Part shown: piece by piece, positions 10,330 to 20,650 of the stretch
Layout: each line of letters starts with the position of its first letter
Position numbering within the stretch: position 1 is the first letter of the stretch
Assembly (NCBI GenBank): GCA_016808115.1
Contig: JAEQBH010000195.1
Coordinates: 62,001-126,000 of the forward strand
Direction of reading: 5' to 3'
From: Tetrastigma voinierianum
Lineage: Eukaryota; Streptophyta; Magnoliopsida; Vitales; Vitaceae
Length of the DNA stretch: 64,000 bases
Translations under genes and position numbers: made by a program
The notes under the pieces: model-generated
The model's input: only the letters and a program-made list of their open reading frames with translations
The model's database searches: none
Told to the model about the DNA's origin: nothing

Positions 10330-10600
10330 TCTTTAAAGGAAACACTCTATGCATCCCATCTTGTTCTTGAGATTGAGTATTCTAGATGAGTTGCATGGTG
10401 GAACATTAGGAGGACACTTTGGTGAAGCAAAAACCTTAGCTCTAGTGAAGGCAAACTTCTTTTGGCCTAAGCTAGAGAAAGACATTGCTAGATTTGTCAA
10501 GAAGTGTGTTGTGTGCATGATGGCTAAAACTCATGGAAACAATCTTGAGACTATATACACCATTGCCAATTCTAAATATGCCATGGGAGGAGAGTAGCTT
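10330..10600 (+). pseudogene. Gypsy B integrase HHCC zinc-binding domain
   Basis: The open stretch 10349-10597 reads ILDELHGGTLGGHFGEAKT (the two His), ANFFWPKLEKDIARFVKKC and VVCMMAKTHGN (the two Cys), i.e. the H-H-C-C integrase N-terminal domain. The same block is on the minus strand at about 34060-33880. Start and end are set by homology, not by codon choice. Confidence 0.85.
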
Positions 10601-10916
10601 AGTTTTGTTTTGGGATTACCTAGAACACAAAGAACAAAGATTAGATTCTAGTGAGTCGTTGACGAGTTTTCAATGATGGCTCACTTTGTACCATACAACA
10701 AGTTTAATGATGCTTCGCATGTTCTTTGACTTATTACTTCAAAGAGATTGTGCGTCACACATGGTATTCCAAGACTATGGCTTCAAATCGAGACTCTAAG
10801 TTTTCTTAGTCACTTTTGGAGAACTCGTGGAGGAACTTGGGACTTCTTCTTTGTTCCCGGTACCTCTTATCACCCTCGGTCGATGGTCGAGCCAGTTACT
10901 AAGGAAATTTGCTAAG

Positions 10917-11115
10917 GGTGGTCCCAGGTTCGAGTCTCCCGGGGGGACACTGGGGAATTCCCCAGTAATGGGGAGGCTTACCCGGTCGGTTCTCCGGGGC
11001 CCCAAGGGGATTATGGGGATGCGTAAGGAGCTATGTGGGAAAAAACGTGAAACAATGGGATTTGATTCTACCCCAAATTGAGTTTGCTTATCAAAAAAAA
11101 AAAAAAAAAAAAAAA
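10917..11115 (+). mobile_element. tRNA-derived SINE with foreign 64-bp patch
   Basis: Contains a canonical pol III B box GGTTCGAGTCT (about 10929-10939), then a GC-rich body ending CCCCAAGGGGATTATGGGGA and GCGTAAG, matching the second SINE at 40524-40710. It ends TTATC plus 23 A (11093-11115), flanked by TTGCTAAG (10909-10916 and 11116-11123). The A-box half of the tRNA is missing. The expected stretch between GCGTAAG and TTATC is replaced by a 64-bp copy of the neighbouring integrase sequence (see the direct repeat entry). Confidence 0.85.
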
Positions 11116-11183
11116 TTGCTAAGGAGCTATGTGGGAAAGAACGTGAAACAATGGGATTTGATTCTACCCCAAATTGAGTTTGC
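11024..11183 (+). repeat. 64-bp direct repeat inside and beside the SINE
   Basis: 11024-11087 and 11120-11183 are 64-bp copies of the same integrase-coding stretch (TAAGGAGCTATGTGGG at the start, GAGTTTGC near the end) with about two mismatches. The right copy is in its natural place, as shown by the minus-strand B element (about 33465-33530). The left copy is inside the SINE. Confidence 0.9.
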
Positions 11184-12233
11184 CTCTGATAGGTGCATGC
11201 ATAGCTGATGGAAAAGCATTTGAGGTAGTCTATGGACTACAATCGATTGGACCCATGGAATTAGCACCCCATCCGACTATTCAACAATTTAGTGGAGATG
11301 CTAAAGTTAGAGCCAAAGAGATCAAGAATTTGCATGAAGAGTTAAGCTTGAAGATTGGGAAGAGAAGAATGCCAAATATGTGGAACCAAGCAAGCGAAGC
11401 CGCCGTATGTTGAGTTTGAGGTTAGCGGGTGGTTTGGAGTACACCTTCGCAAGGATAGGTTACCAGTTAAGTTTGGAAAGCTCAAGCCAAAGGGTAGATG
11501 GCCCTTTCAAGATTATAGAGAGTGGAGAGAATGCCTACAAGTTGCGGTTGCCGGGCGGGCTCTTGTAATTTCTCGATGTTCAAAGTTAAGGTTGATGAGA
11601 ATCAAAGCACAAGGTCAGAGTGATCACGGGAGCTTCTAAGATTCATTAGGGGATTCAATCTTAATTAAGGAAAATTCATATTAAGGCATGAAACCTTGGA
11701 GGCGCCGAATGTATTTTAATTTCAAGTGTTTTGAGTTTTTTATTACTATTTTGATTTGGGTTATTTTATTTTAGAAGATTTATTCTCAAGTCAAAGTAAG
11801 TTGCTATTTTAATTTAGAAAGTGTGTTTTTGCTGGGAAAATAGGAGTTTCTATTTATTTTAGAAAAGATTTGCTTGATTTGGTGTTGATTTGCTAATTTG
11901 GTGATGATTTGTTTCTTTGATTTGCGCACGCTATTTTGGGCGATTTGTTCACGATTCTTTGCTATTTGGAGAGATGATTTGTTCTTTGATTTCTTGCTAT
12001 TTTGGGTTGATTTGTTCTTGATTTCTTTGCTATTTGGAGAAGTGATTTGTTTTTTGATAGCAGCGAGGCGATTTGTTCTTTTGATTCTTTGCGATTTTTA
12101 TTACCAAGTCTTGTCAGGAAAGTTATCTAGTTTCCTTTTTGTTTTATTGAAATGTTTACTTTCCTTGTGGTAGAATATTTAGTTTCTATTCTTCATATTG
12201 TTTTGGCCTATTTCCAAAGGCATTATCTCTATA

Positions 12234-12645
12234 TTTTTTTTTTTGGATAAATGGCGTTTATTTCCAAAAGAGCAAGCCCCACAACCAAAGAATACGAGCC
12301 CAAGGCCCAAAAAAGCGAGAGAAAAAGCGAGACGAGAACCTCCCCTAAAGCGAGGAGGCAACGACTAAGCAAGCCAACAACAACCAAGAACCAATAAAAA
12401 CAAAAAAATCAAACACCCGCCCCCGTCGAGACGAGAGACACCACACCCCAAAGCCCGACCCACAACGGGCTAAGACACTTGACTAACACGGACACGGACA
12501 ACTTGGCAAGCGAAACCATCAATCAAAAAAAAAAAAGAAACCATCAATCAACCACATGAAACACCAATGTCAAGAATATTAAGAGGGAAGGACCATCTCT
12601 CACACATAGCTCTGTTCACTGGATTATCCACCACCTTCTGGAAGT
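12234..12645 (-). mobile_element. LINE 3' fragment inside solo LTR A
   Basis: A 5'-truncated minus-strand LINE consisting only of the 3' UTR and the last few codons. Its poly(T) face is at 12234-12244, followed by GGATAA...TTTATTTCCAAAAG, the reverse complement of the LINE end signature. The inner end is near CACCTTCTGGAAG (12632-12644), after which LTR A sequence (TTTTAAGCATT.ATAAAATTGAG) resumes. It contains a further poly(A)-only insertion at 12526-12536. Confidence 0.8.
12512..12550 (+). repeat. Poly(A)-only insertion with 14-bp duplication
   Basis: GAAACCATCAATCA occurs at 12512-12525 and 12537-12550, separated by exactly 11 A. Other LINE copies have this phrase once (as its complement near 7921-7935). 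It looks like a retrotransposition event in which only the tail was copied, although slippage cannot be excluded. Confidence 0.6.
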
Positions 12646-12905
12646 TTTAAGCATTTATAAAATTGAGAGTTTCAATTTCTCTTTGGTTCTTTAAAGAACT
12701 CCTTGAACTTATCGGTTATTCCGTGGCGTCCATCAAGACTTATCAATCGGATCTCCATCTTCGATTGTGGCGTCCCCACATATATCAAGGTTCTTGCTTC
12801 CATATAAGCAACGGGTCAAGGTCATCCATCTAAGCTGACATTAGAACGGTTCTTCCGAGCTAATTCGATCACTGGTCTCCTCACAAGTTGACGGGGTTCG
12901 TATCA

Positions 12906-12985
12906 AAGGAGTTGAGGGCTTATCACGGTGAAGACTTGAGAAGCGATCTTTTTTCCAAGCGGGCAAGTCTTTTCCAAGCTACGAT
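12906..12985 (+). other. Gypsy B pol end and polypurine-tract region
   Basis: TTGAGGGCTTATCACGGTG and GGGCAAGTCTTTTCCAAG match the sequence just before the B 3' LTR on the minus strand (about 32968-33030). This links the B integrase left of the solo A LTR to the B 3' LTR on its right. Confidence 0.65.
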
Positions 12986-13136
12986 CGATGCAGAGCTTCT
13001 ATAAATTACACTTAAATTACTGAAATCAAATTCTACCATTTAAGAATCGATTGCAGGTCAGGACGCACATCACAAGTGAAAACTCCTTTTTTCGACCTCA
13101 TTTGGCCTCGAAGCAAAAACGTGGTCAGACTTGGAC

Positions 13137-13688
13137 AAACCCCAGACGTGGTCAGACTCTAGAATGCCAAGGAATTGGGAGAATGAATTCTTATGGGTAA
13201 TCACTAAGGTCCTTCTGCTCTAATACCAGGAAGATTATGGGGTGCTACTACTTACCACTTGTGAGGTCATCTAATAAGAGAATTCAAGAGAACAACTATG
13301 TTCCAAATGATACTATTTTTCACCTCATATAATGATGTTAGACTACGTATATCCGGTCTTTAAGGTTGTCGATAGTCCCGCAAATAGATCAATGTGTGAG
13401 TAGACGGTCCTTCACTCTTAATATTTTATCTCCAAAATACACTGACTTAGGATTACCGAGTCTCTTATTTGCCTTGCTCCTGCTCATGATTCAGGTCATT
13501 TCTTTTTCGCCTCGTCATGGTCAGGATTTGCGCTGTTTCTAGCCTCGTCATCAGTTCCTATATTTATGGTGGAGGTGCTGTCCGCTTTTCATGCCCGGTT
13601 GTATATTGGGCCCTAGCTTTTATTCGTCAAGGCCATTCTTTTGGTAATAAATTCTTAATTATCCAAAAAAAAAAAAACCCTGATGTGG
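13137..13688 (+). repeat. Imperfect target duplication of nested LINE
   Basis: AAACCCCAGACGTGG (13137-13151) and AAACCCTGATGTGG (13675-13688) flank the LINE. Uninterrupted B LTRs have a single AAACCCCGA.GGAGCC at this point. A 14-15 bp duplication next to the poly(A) fits LINE target-primed insertion. Confidence 0.7.
13152..13674 (+). mobile_element. Short LINE (zf-RVT end and 3' UTR) inside LTR B
   Basis: A 5'-truncated plus-strand LINE of about 520 bp. It begins near the LGE.EF/GN-type codons (GGAATTGGGAGAATGAATTC at 13171-13190), holds the 3' UTR block GGAGGTGCTGTCCGC near 13570, and ends with TAATAAATTCTTAATTATCC plus A at about 13665-13677. Confidence 0.85.
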
Positions 13689-14486
13689 AGCCGCCATATT
13701 GATTTTAGAAAGATTTGCCATAGGAACTTCTGGAAAGATTTGTTTTATGATTTTGTTGTATTTCTTTTAGAAAGATTTGCTCCAATATTTTATTCTATCT
13801 GTTTTAGAAAGATTTGCTCCAATATTTTGCTCATCCCCTTGAGAAGATTTGCTTTATTTATTTTAGAAAGTTTTCTTAGGAGTTGCTTTTGTAATTTAGA
13901 AAGTTTCTTTTCCTAGTTAAAGTAGAAGTTGCTTTATTTGATTTAGAAAGTATAAGACTATATATACACCCTAATGTAGTCTTTTCTGTGAGTGTGCTTT
14001 AAGTTTAATATTTTTAGATTTCTCTTTTAAGAGTTCTCTTTTTGTTCTCTTATCTCGCGGATTCCTCAAATGAAGTTCGTGGGCTCTCATACCTTTGGTG
14101 GATTCCTTGGTGACGGTCTTTGTCCTGGGCTTTTATCAATCAACTCGTCCATAGTTGATTGTGGCGCTTTCACTCGGCCATCTATCTTGTGTGGATCGTT
14201 TCATTAACCCGATAAGTAACCACTCTTGTGCAAACTTCTACTCTCCTACCATCTCATCTTCTCTTTAAACTTTCCATAACCAAATTTTCAACCCTCTACT
14301 CAAAACTTTCCATATCTTGTTCCATACTACTAAAATGATTCCTAAATACCATTTTCTCCCTTGTATACCATTAAATCTCATAAACTTGTCCATAACCCGT
14401 TTTCGACCCTAGAAACTACCCAAAAACCCATATTTTGACTTTACCAAAACCTCTGATCATCCATCACTTGGCCCCAACTCAGATCA

Positions 14487-15392
14487 CTAAACCTCCAACA
14501 AGGCGTAGAAGTGAGAGGCTACCAAGAAGAGGGAGCGGTGTAAGAAGACGAATATGACTCGAATGGTTTCTTGGTGATGAGAATGATCATGATCTCTACA
14601 CAAAGTAGAGGTGGGGAGACATAGAGAATCTCTAGGAATTTGGGAAGATAAATTAATAAATTCTGAGAAACATAATTATCCAAAAAAAAATAATTTGAGA
14701 AACATTAAAATGAAGATTCCATCTTTCCAAGGAAAGAATGACCCCGAAGATAATAATTGTGACCATGTTTTTTGATGGTCAAAATTATTCCGAAAATAAG
14801 AAGGTGAAACTTACGCCATAGTGGTTCTCTGACTATGCAATAGTTTGGTGGGACACTATTTTTTTTTAATATGAGACTTTAATAGGAGCCAGCTAGGAAA
14901 CATGGGAAGAGATGAAAAGGGTGATAAAGAGATTTATTTCTGAATATTATTATCGGGATTGTGGTACAACAAGTTGCAAAATCTAAGGCAAGGCAATCAG
15001 AGGGAAAGAGGTTATAAGGAGATGAAGGTTGTGAAATGCAGACTCTAGGAGTAAATTATTGAAGAAGATCGAGAGGCTACAATGGCTGTTTCATGCTTAA
15101 ACAGCATATTCAAAAGGTGGTGGAATTGCAACATTACGAGAGTTGGAGAATATGGTGGATATGGCTATCAAGATCGAGAATCAAGTCAAGAGGAGGGATA
15201 GTACCAACACACGTTCTGAACCTAGTCCAATTTCATCCACTTGAAGTTGAATCAATGGAGGAAGGAAGATGCGGTTTCACCCAATGCCAAGCCCAAAATA
15301 GAACAAGAACAAGAGGTGACCAGATAAGGAAATCAAGACCATGATTCAAAAAGAATGAGAAAGAAAAAGAAAGAAAAGAAATAGAGGAAGAT
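14487..15392 (+). pseudogene. Gypsy A-type gag
   Basis: Aligns with the gag on the minus strand at 46430-45530: an Arg-rich RRR(S/K)ERLPRRG start near 14503-14530, KMKIPSFQGKNDP at 14708-14748, the WW-like phrase near 14850 and VVELQHYESW.IW..A-like residues at 15120-15170. It ends in a Lys/Glu-rich stretch (NEKEKERKEIEED, 15350-15390). Gag forms the virus-like particle. The frame is broken repeatedly, and an insertion at 14674-14695 sits before KMKIPSF. Confidence 0.75.
14664..14705 (+). mobile_element. LINE tail-only insertion with target duplication
   Basis: TGAGAAACAT is present at 14664-14673 and 14696-14705; with one mismatch the duplication extends to about 14 bp (AATT.TGAGAAACAT). 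Between the copies lies only AATTATCC followed by A residues, the last 8 nt of the local LINE family plus its poly(A). The corresponding gag on the minus strand (46211-46240) has a single AATTTGGGAAACATT, i.e. an empty site. Confidence 0.8.
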
Positions 15393-18014
15393 TGTAACAC
15401 CTGGTATATGTTTGGTTATATTCAAGTAAGGATTTTTGGGGAGCAAATGCAACTTATGCCCTATGATATTTTAAATTGTGATTAAGATTAGCAATCTTAA
15501 TGGTTGGTTTAATTAGAGGATTAGCAAAGTGTGTTAGATTGCATTTTTATGGCATGTGGGTCAATTATGTGGCATCATGAGGGCATGACACCTCAAACAT
15601 GCAAGGTAGGAGCCTCGACACATGCAGGCAAGTGCACGAAGAGCCACTATGTGCCAAGCAAACCAATTCCTCGGGTTTTGATGCTGGGACCAACTTCTTG
15701 CTAGGAAGTGGAAAATTATGGAATTTTTAGGTAGTGAGAGAAGAGTTCTAGAGAGAAGCTAGAGAGAAGGAGGAGAAAAGGCTTGAAGGAAAGTTTCGTT
15801 TTTGCAAAGTTCACTAAGGTATGTAAACATGAACTTCTGGAGGCCTTAGTCGTATTTCTTATGGACTTTAAGTTATATTCTTGGTTTTGGTTGGGATTAC
15901 ATCCTAACCCTAGATTTGATGAAAGGTGTGTTTGGTGGAACCTAACAAAAGACCAGTTTTGTGAAGATTGTATGCAGTGTGTCTAAGTGGAGGTGGGTTG
16001 GTTTCAAATTTTCCTTGACCCCATGACAAGAAAGTTTTGGCCATAAGTTGGCTCTAGTGAACTCCTTAACTGGATGATTCTGAGAAGAAGCCCACACCAA
16101 GACCTTTCGAATGTCTAGAATCAACCAAGAACCAAAACCTATCATAAGACCCTTGAATTTGAGGTTGAAATTCAGGCACAGACGGTCCCCTATTCGAGCA
16201 GCCTCAAGCTGAGTCAAGTCAGAAGAGTATCGAATCCAAATGAGTTGATTCCCAAATCTTTTCAAAGTAGACATAGGGGAGTAATCATGAAGAAAGTAGG
16301 GCCAAATTATGGCTCATTTGTTCCCATAATTTCGTCAAAGGGTGAAGAGAGGGCAGATTCTCGTCCTTAGGAAACAGCCTCGGAGGTCATATTGTAAAAA
16401 AACCATAACTTGATTTTGAGGTCCTAATGACCGATTTAAGAGGCCGTGGGAAAGCTGATAGATAGGGAACTTTTTGGTTAGAAGACCACAATGAACAAAA
16501 AGTATGTATGGCTGGTCAAAATCGTAGGCTGAAAAAGGGTCTTGAGATAGTTGAAAAAAAGAAAAGGGTACAAGCAGGTGTGTCAAGCCAGGTTAATTTC
16601 TAATGCGTGTTAAATGTTGATATTTGTAAGTGTAAGAGAGTGCCTGAAGGATCAAGGTTTATGCTGGTAGGTATATAAGAATATGTGTGATTCGAGTGGT
16701 GAAGTAGTAATAAACCAATTGGGTAGTTTTATGTAACCCTTGGATTGCTTCGAGGCTAAGAAATCTTATGACTCACTGCGCATCCTTTCGAGTAAATTTC
16801 TGCTTTGACTTCCTGGGAGACTTGTGGATTTTCAACTACAGCTGTAGGGATCTTGTAACCTTCTCCCCGGCTTATATTCATGGTTTGTCAAATTGCATCA
16901 TTCCCACATGCTTGAACTGCAGGATTTTCTAATGATATATATAAACGTGTATATTTTTATATCTATGGAATTTTCAATTAACTGCACATGATGTTTTAAA
17001 TATCTTGTGTGGGATTTAAAATTGCTTTGTAAATTGTTTTAAAGCATGACATGGGTATGGACTCGTGTGAGAGTCCCATTGATGTAGTGGACACTCTGAC
17101 TATGACTAGTCCCCGGGTCAGAGTCCCGTAGCTGTCACAAGATGACATGACGTGGGCATATCCCCGGTGGTAAGTCCCAAATAATTTGTCGCTATACTTG
17201 ATGTGGCATATCCCCGGTAGTAAGTCCCAAAGAATTTGTCATTGTTCTGGGATGATCGGCTAGTCCCTGGGTGAAAGCCTAAAAGAGTCACTGATGAGGG
17301 GTCGAGATGGTGGGTAGACAGATCCATTCGCTTCACATCAACCTGTTAATTGAAAAATGCCTGGGTGTTTTGAGATGTGTCAATTATTGTATTTTGAAAT
17401 GTTTTTATAAGCATGGCTTGTTATGGGGATTCACTACTGCAGCGGTTTAACTCACTTCATTATTCCCTCTACCTTAGATGCAGTGTATTTCCAGACCAAA
17501 TTTCGCATGACTTGAGAGTTCGACTTGCAGGTTTTGGAGGTCAGAATTGTGCGTCACCCTTTAGTGCTCTGGTCGGGCATACATTTTGAGGAACATCTAT
17601 TGTGTGGAGGTTCACACTGTATATTTTGGACAATTCATATCGATCATGGGTCATTGTATATTTGGTTTATGATTAGTTTAAAGTAATTTGTAGAAAGTTT
17701 TGGGATTTTGTAAATATTATTTCGATCAAGTGTAAGTGTATAGTCTTGGGTGCATTGAGGATCTCATCTTCAATACATATATGTATATATATGTTTTGAG
17801 ACCCGGAGCTTTAGTTTAATTACGTTTAGCGATTACTCCAAGTGAGTTTGACCAAGTTTTGAAGAAATACAGTTGATATATATGGTGTGTATGGTTACCG
17901 GTAGCTCCCTTTTATGCAAAGTGTTGATTTGAAAGAGTCCTAAAGGAGACTCAAGTCAGGAAAAAAGATGGTAAATAACATAAATCACACCGTGAAATCA
18001 GGTGTGACAAAGAT
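15388..18014. repeat. 5-bp target duplication AAGAT
   Basis: AAGAT at 15388-15392 and at 18010-18014 flanks the 2617-bp LTR exactly. The Lys/Glu-rich gypsy A linker reads on across both sides. Confidence 0.9.
15393..18009 (+). mobile_element. Solo LTR of a Del/Tekay-like chromovirus (family C)
   Basis: 2617 bp, from TGTAACACC to GGTGTGACA, terminal inverted repeats of 9 bp with one mismatch. The same LTR, in two halves, is the 3' LTR of the minus-strand chromovirus at 42193-49319, and its end also abuts that element's primer-binding site at 54096. No internal region is present and a perfect 5-bp duplication flanks it, so it is a solo LTR. LTRs of 2-3 kb are typical of Del/Tekay elements. The short open frames in it show no recognisable protein. 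Confidence 0.88.
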
Positions 18015-18159
18015 AAATGAGGAAATAAAGTGATAGAGGGAAAGGAGAGCCGAGAAAAAGACAAGAGAGTGAAAGGAAAAAAGATCTTAAAGTGAACAAC
18101 GAAAAAGGAGAGAAAACAAAAAAAAGATCAGGAAGTGAACGATGAACAAGAAGGGGAAC
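18015..18159 (+). pseudogene. Gypsy A Lys/Glu-rich linker (between gag and RT)
   Basis: A purine-rich stretch encoding runs of E, K and R (ERRAEKK.RESERKK), continuous with the gag end at 15350-15392 across the solo LTR, and with 29651-29700 across the LINE. Its counterpart in the other A element is at 45240-45090 on the minus strand. It is probably a disordered charged spacer downstream of the protease. Confidence 0.6.
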
Positions 18160-18216
18160 AGACAGAGGAGTTTGTGGTGTGCACCAACAACAACCAAGAG
18201 TTAGAGGAGCCTGCCG

Positions 18217-19350
18217 AGAAAAATTTCAACAATGCTATGAGCTACCCTAGGGCAAAACCAGCCATTAACGTACTGAAGATGGTCGCACGGTGGTGGGTCT
18301 CGGTGTTGGTGAGGGGTCCACGATGTTCGCCTCCCCAAGATGGGGGACCTCTCAGCTCTCAGTCCCCAAAAGGGAACCAATGTCAAAATCAATACCATGG
18401 AGGTTCTCCCAAACCGAACACAAGGGTTTGCAATCCGAGCTCCTGAGGGGGACTCCATGGCTCTTTGTAGCGCATCATGTCTCTCAGGCGTTGAAGCCAT
18501 CACCCGGAGTGATCGCTAACACTACCGGGGCCTGAAAAACTAAGCTTAGCTCAAATCCCGACGAGTCCCGTGGATCCGAGGAGGGCGGCGCTCGCCTCTC
18601 ATGAAGCCAGATCCAATTTCCACGAGCTCGAATCTGGCCGGGTGGAACTCACGGAGTGTACGAACGTCGCCTCAGCGCCGCTTGGGCCAAGAATGAGTGG
18701 AACGACAAAGAAGCACTAAGCTCGCTCAGCCCCGGCGACCCCGGGATCCGAATTGGCGCCGCCCACAACCCAATCCCCAAACATCGATCTTCCAAGTCCT
18801 CCCCGGGCCGGGCAATTCTTATGGCAAGGTGACGAGCATGCGAGTAAGGTCAGCCCGCGAAAATGGGTATGGTCACCGCAAAGATCAAGCCCCACGTCAT
18901 TAATATGGATGACATCCCCTCCAAGCAGCCGTGCAAGTTGCCGCTATGCCTCGTGGAAAAGTGGGGTCCACAGGTCTCCTATGAGCCGATTTTGTCAAGG
19001 TATAAGCTGCTGCCTCCGGCTTGAGGCAAAGTAGAATGAGGGCATCGACTTGTGGAAGCGGCAGCCAGAGCAGGGCACTGACAAGTTTACCCGCTCCTGG
19101 CGCGACCGGTTACCGTACTCAAAGCAGATTTAAATATCAACAACTCGAGAATGGCTTATTCTTCTTCGGGAGATTCAAATGACCTCGGGAGGCGCGGACC
19201 TGGCTATGGATAATCGACCATGGCACTTAGCAGGAGACCGCTCATATTACGTGCATGCAGTTTCTCCGGAATGGACATGCTCAACGTCCAATTATCATCT
19301 ATACCAATTGGGTCGTTCCTATAACATTCCTCCTCGAATACTCGACTGAA
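18217..19350 (+). pseudogene. Host LINE leader and ORF1 start
   Basis: Aligns with the 5' end at 1449-1100 on the minus strand (shared phrases AATGC.ATG near 18231, AAAGGGAACCAATGTC near 18367) and with 25080-24200 of the inner LINE. The DUF4283 part begins near 18950 and reaches the phrase corresponding to 'GMDMLNVQ' at about 19270 before the inner LINE cuts in. The open frames at 18135-18535 and 18697-19034 are not intact proteins. Confidence 0.65.
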
Positions 19351-19739
19351 AGCACGTGTCTTTTTTTTTCGGATAATTAAGCGTTTATTACCAAAAAGCA
19401 GACCACACAATCAAAGAATACACGAGCCCAAAGCCCAAAAGAAAACTATTGAACCTCCTAAAAACAAGGAGAAGGCCACAGCCCAAAACAACCAGCAACA
19501 ACCAACAACAACAAAACAAAAGAACCAAACTCACTTCCACAACCCGGAAGGAGACACCACACCCCAAAGCCCAAATCCCACGCCCAGCAAATCAGGCCTG
19601 CAAGAGGCAAGGACCCAACCAACAAAAACCCACTGAATCAACCATGAGAACCATCAAGACCAAAGATATTTAAGCTGAAGGACCATCTCTCACACATAGC
19701 CTGCTCACGTGGATTGTCCACCACCTTCCGGAAACCAGA

Positions 19740-20650
19740 AGAGTATTCTCAATCTAACATCATTACGCATGAGATGAAAATGGTGTCGCCAGGAGAATAG
19801 ATGTTCGTGAATTCTACTATTCCGATGCCTCCATAAATGATAAATGGTAGCACCCTACTCGCAATCCTCTTGGTAATAGAACAAAATGATTTTAGAAGCA
19901 CATACCCATAAGAGTTCATTCTCCCAACTTCGCATTCTCGGAATTTCCACATAACTCCCCAGAATTCCTCAACCAAATACCGCCAGTGAAATGGCACCAA
20001 AAAACAAGTGATTCCTATCTTCAACATTTGCACTATAAAAACACATGAATTATCATAGTCGACCTCATTCGAAGCTTGTCTTCAGGTAACTAATCTGTCC
20101 CAATGGTCAACCAAACTATAAAAGCATGTCTCCTCGATAGCTGGGGAAACCATATCGTATAATGCCGCCAGACCACCCCATCGGCATTTTCGACTAAATT
20201 GGTTCCAAAGTGAATAAACTGCGGAAGTCTCGCACTGGAGCAAGAGTCCATGTAACAATATCCTCTCTAGAGACATCTAAATGATAATTGACACAACTGT
20301 TCTTGATTTCGATAAGGTCTGCAGAGTTCGCAATAGGCCAATTCCACCTACCATCACCAATAACTTCAGCTACAAGAGCGTTATTCTTGATAGCGGAATC
20401 ATACACAATACGATCTCCATAGTGAGGGAGGAGAGGACCAACCGGATTCCAGGAATCATGCCAAAGGAATGTCCCTTTACCGTTATAAACCTTGTGGTTG
20501 ATGAAGGGACGTGATCTTATCTTCAGTCGTGATCATTTTCCGCCGCCCCAAGAACAAATCGAAGGAGTTTTGCACACCAAAGGCTTCCGTGTCCTGGGCA
20601 TGCCTCGCACCCACGCCACCCATATGAGTCCTCCCTAAAAAAATTGTGTT
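19740..20650 (-). pseudogene. LINE ORF2 zf-RVT region and C-terminus
   Basis: YDSAIKNNALVAEVIGDGRW and NWPIANSADLIEIKNSCV (20406-20270) precede a degraded WFPQAI.RHAF-like phrase (about 20160-20100) and the RNRFCSITKRI/ATIYH-type end (about 19900-19800). The same order is seen in the other LINE 3' halves. Confidence 0.8.

Larger units (their letters stand above)
10600..11592 (+). pseudogene. Gypsy B integrase core and C-terminal region, split by a SINE
   Basis: After the zinc-binding domain the core resumes with degraded LGLPRTQR and MAHFVPYNK phrases (10600-10705). It is cut by a SINE at 10917-11115 and continues with AYGLQ-like residues and a KEIKNLHEEL helix (11290-11350). The C-terminal module follows at 11420-11560, with VHLRKDRLP.KFGKLKPKG and SGENAYKLRLPGG. 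A solo A LTR truncates it at 11592. Comparison with 33050-33850 on the minus strand confirms the order. Confidence 0.8.
11593..12905 (+). mobile_element. Solo LTR, gypsy family A, with nested LINE
   Basis: Starts TGATGAGAATCAAAGC and ends GTTCGTATCA like the LTRs of family A elements. Without the nested LINE (12234-12645) it is about 900 bp, the normal length. It sits in the gypsy B integrase end: the flanks are AAGGT (11588-11592) and AAGGA (12906-12910), a 5-bp duplication with one mismatch. B sequence continues after it with TTGAGGGCTTATCAC, as in the uninterrupted B element near 33005. Confidence 0.8.
12986..14486 (+). mobile_element. Gypsy family B 3' LTR with nested LINE
   Basis: Begins CGATGCAGAGCTTCTATAAA and ends CCCCAACTCAGATCA, paralleling the B LTR at 37327-38229. 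Without the LINE at 13152-13674 its length is near 970 bp. The TATA-like ACTATATATACACCC is near 13954-13968. The sequence immediately to the right is gag of an A-type element, so B appears to be inserted in that element, but the matching left junction is lost. Confidence 0.75.

Noticed and set aside
10917..10950. tRNA gene suggested by the B box GGTTCGAGTCT
   Set aside because: No A box or acceptor stem is present, and a poly(A) tail and target duplication identify a SINE.
18135..19034. Several overlapping open frames as host genes
   Set aside because: They overlap the GC-rich leader and ORF1 of the host LINE, and matching sequence is found at 1-1450 and 23640-25131.
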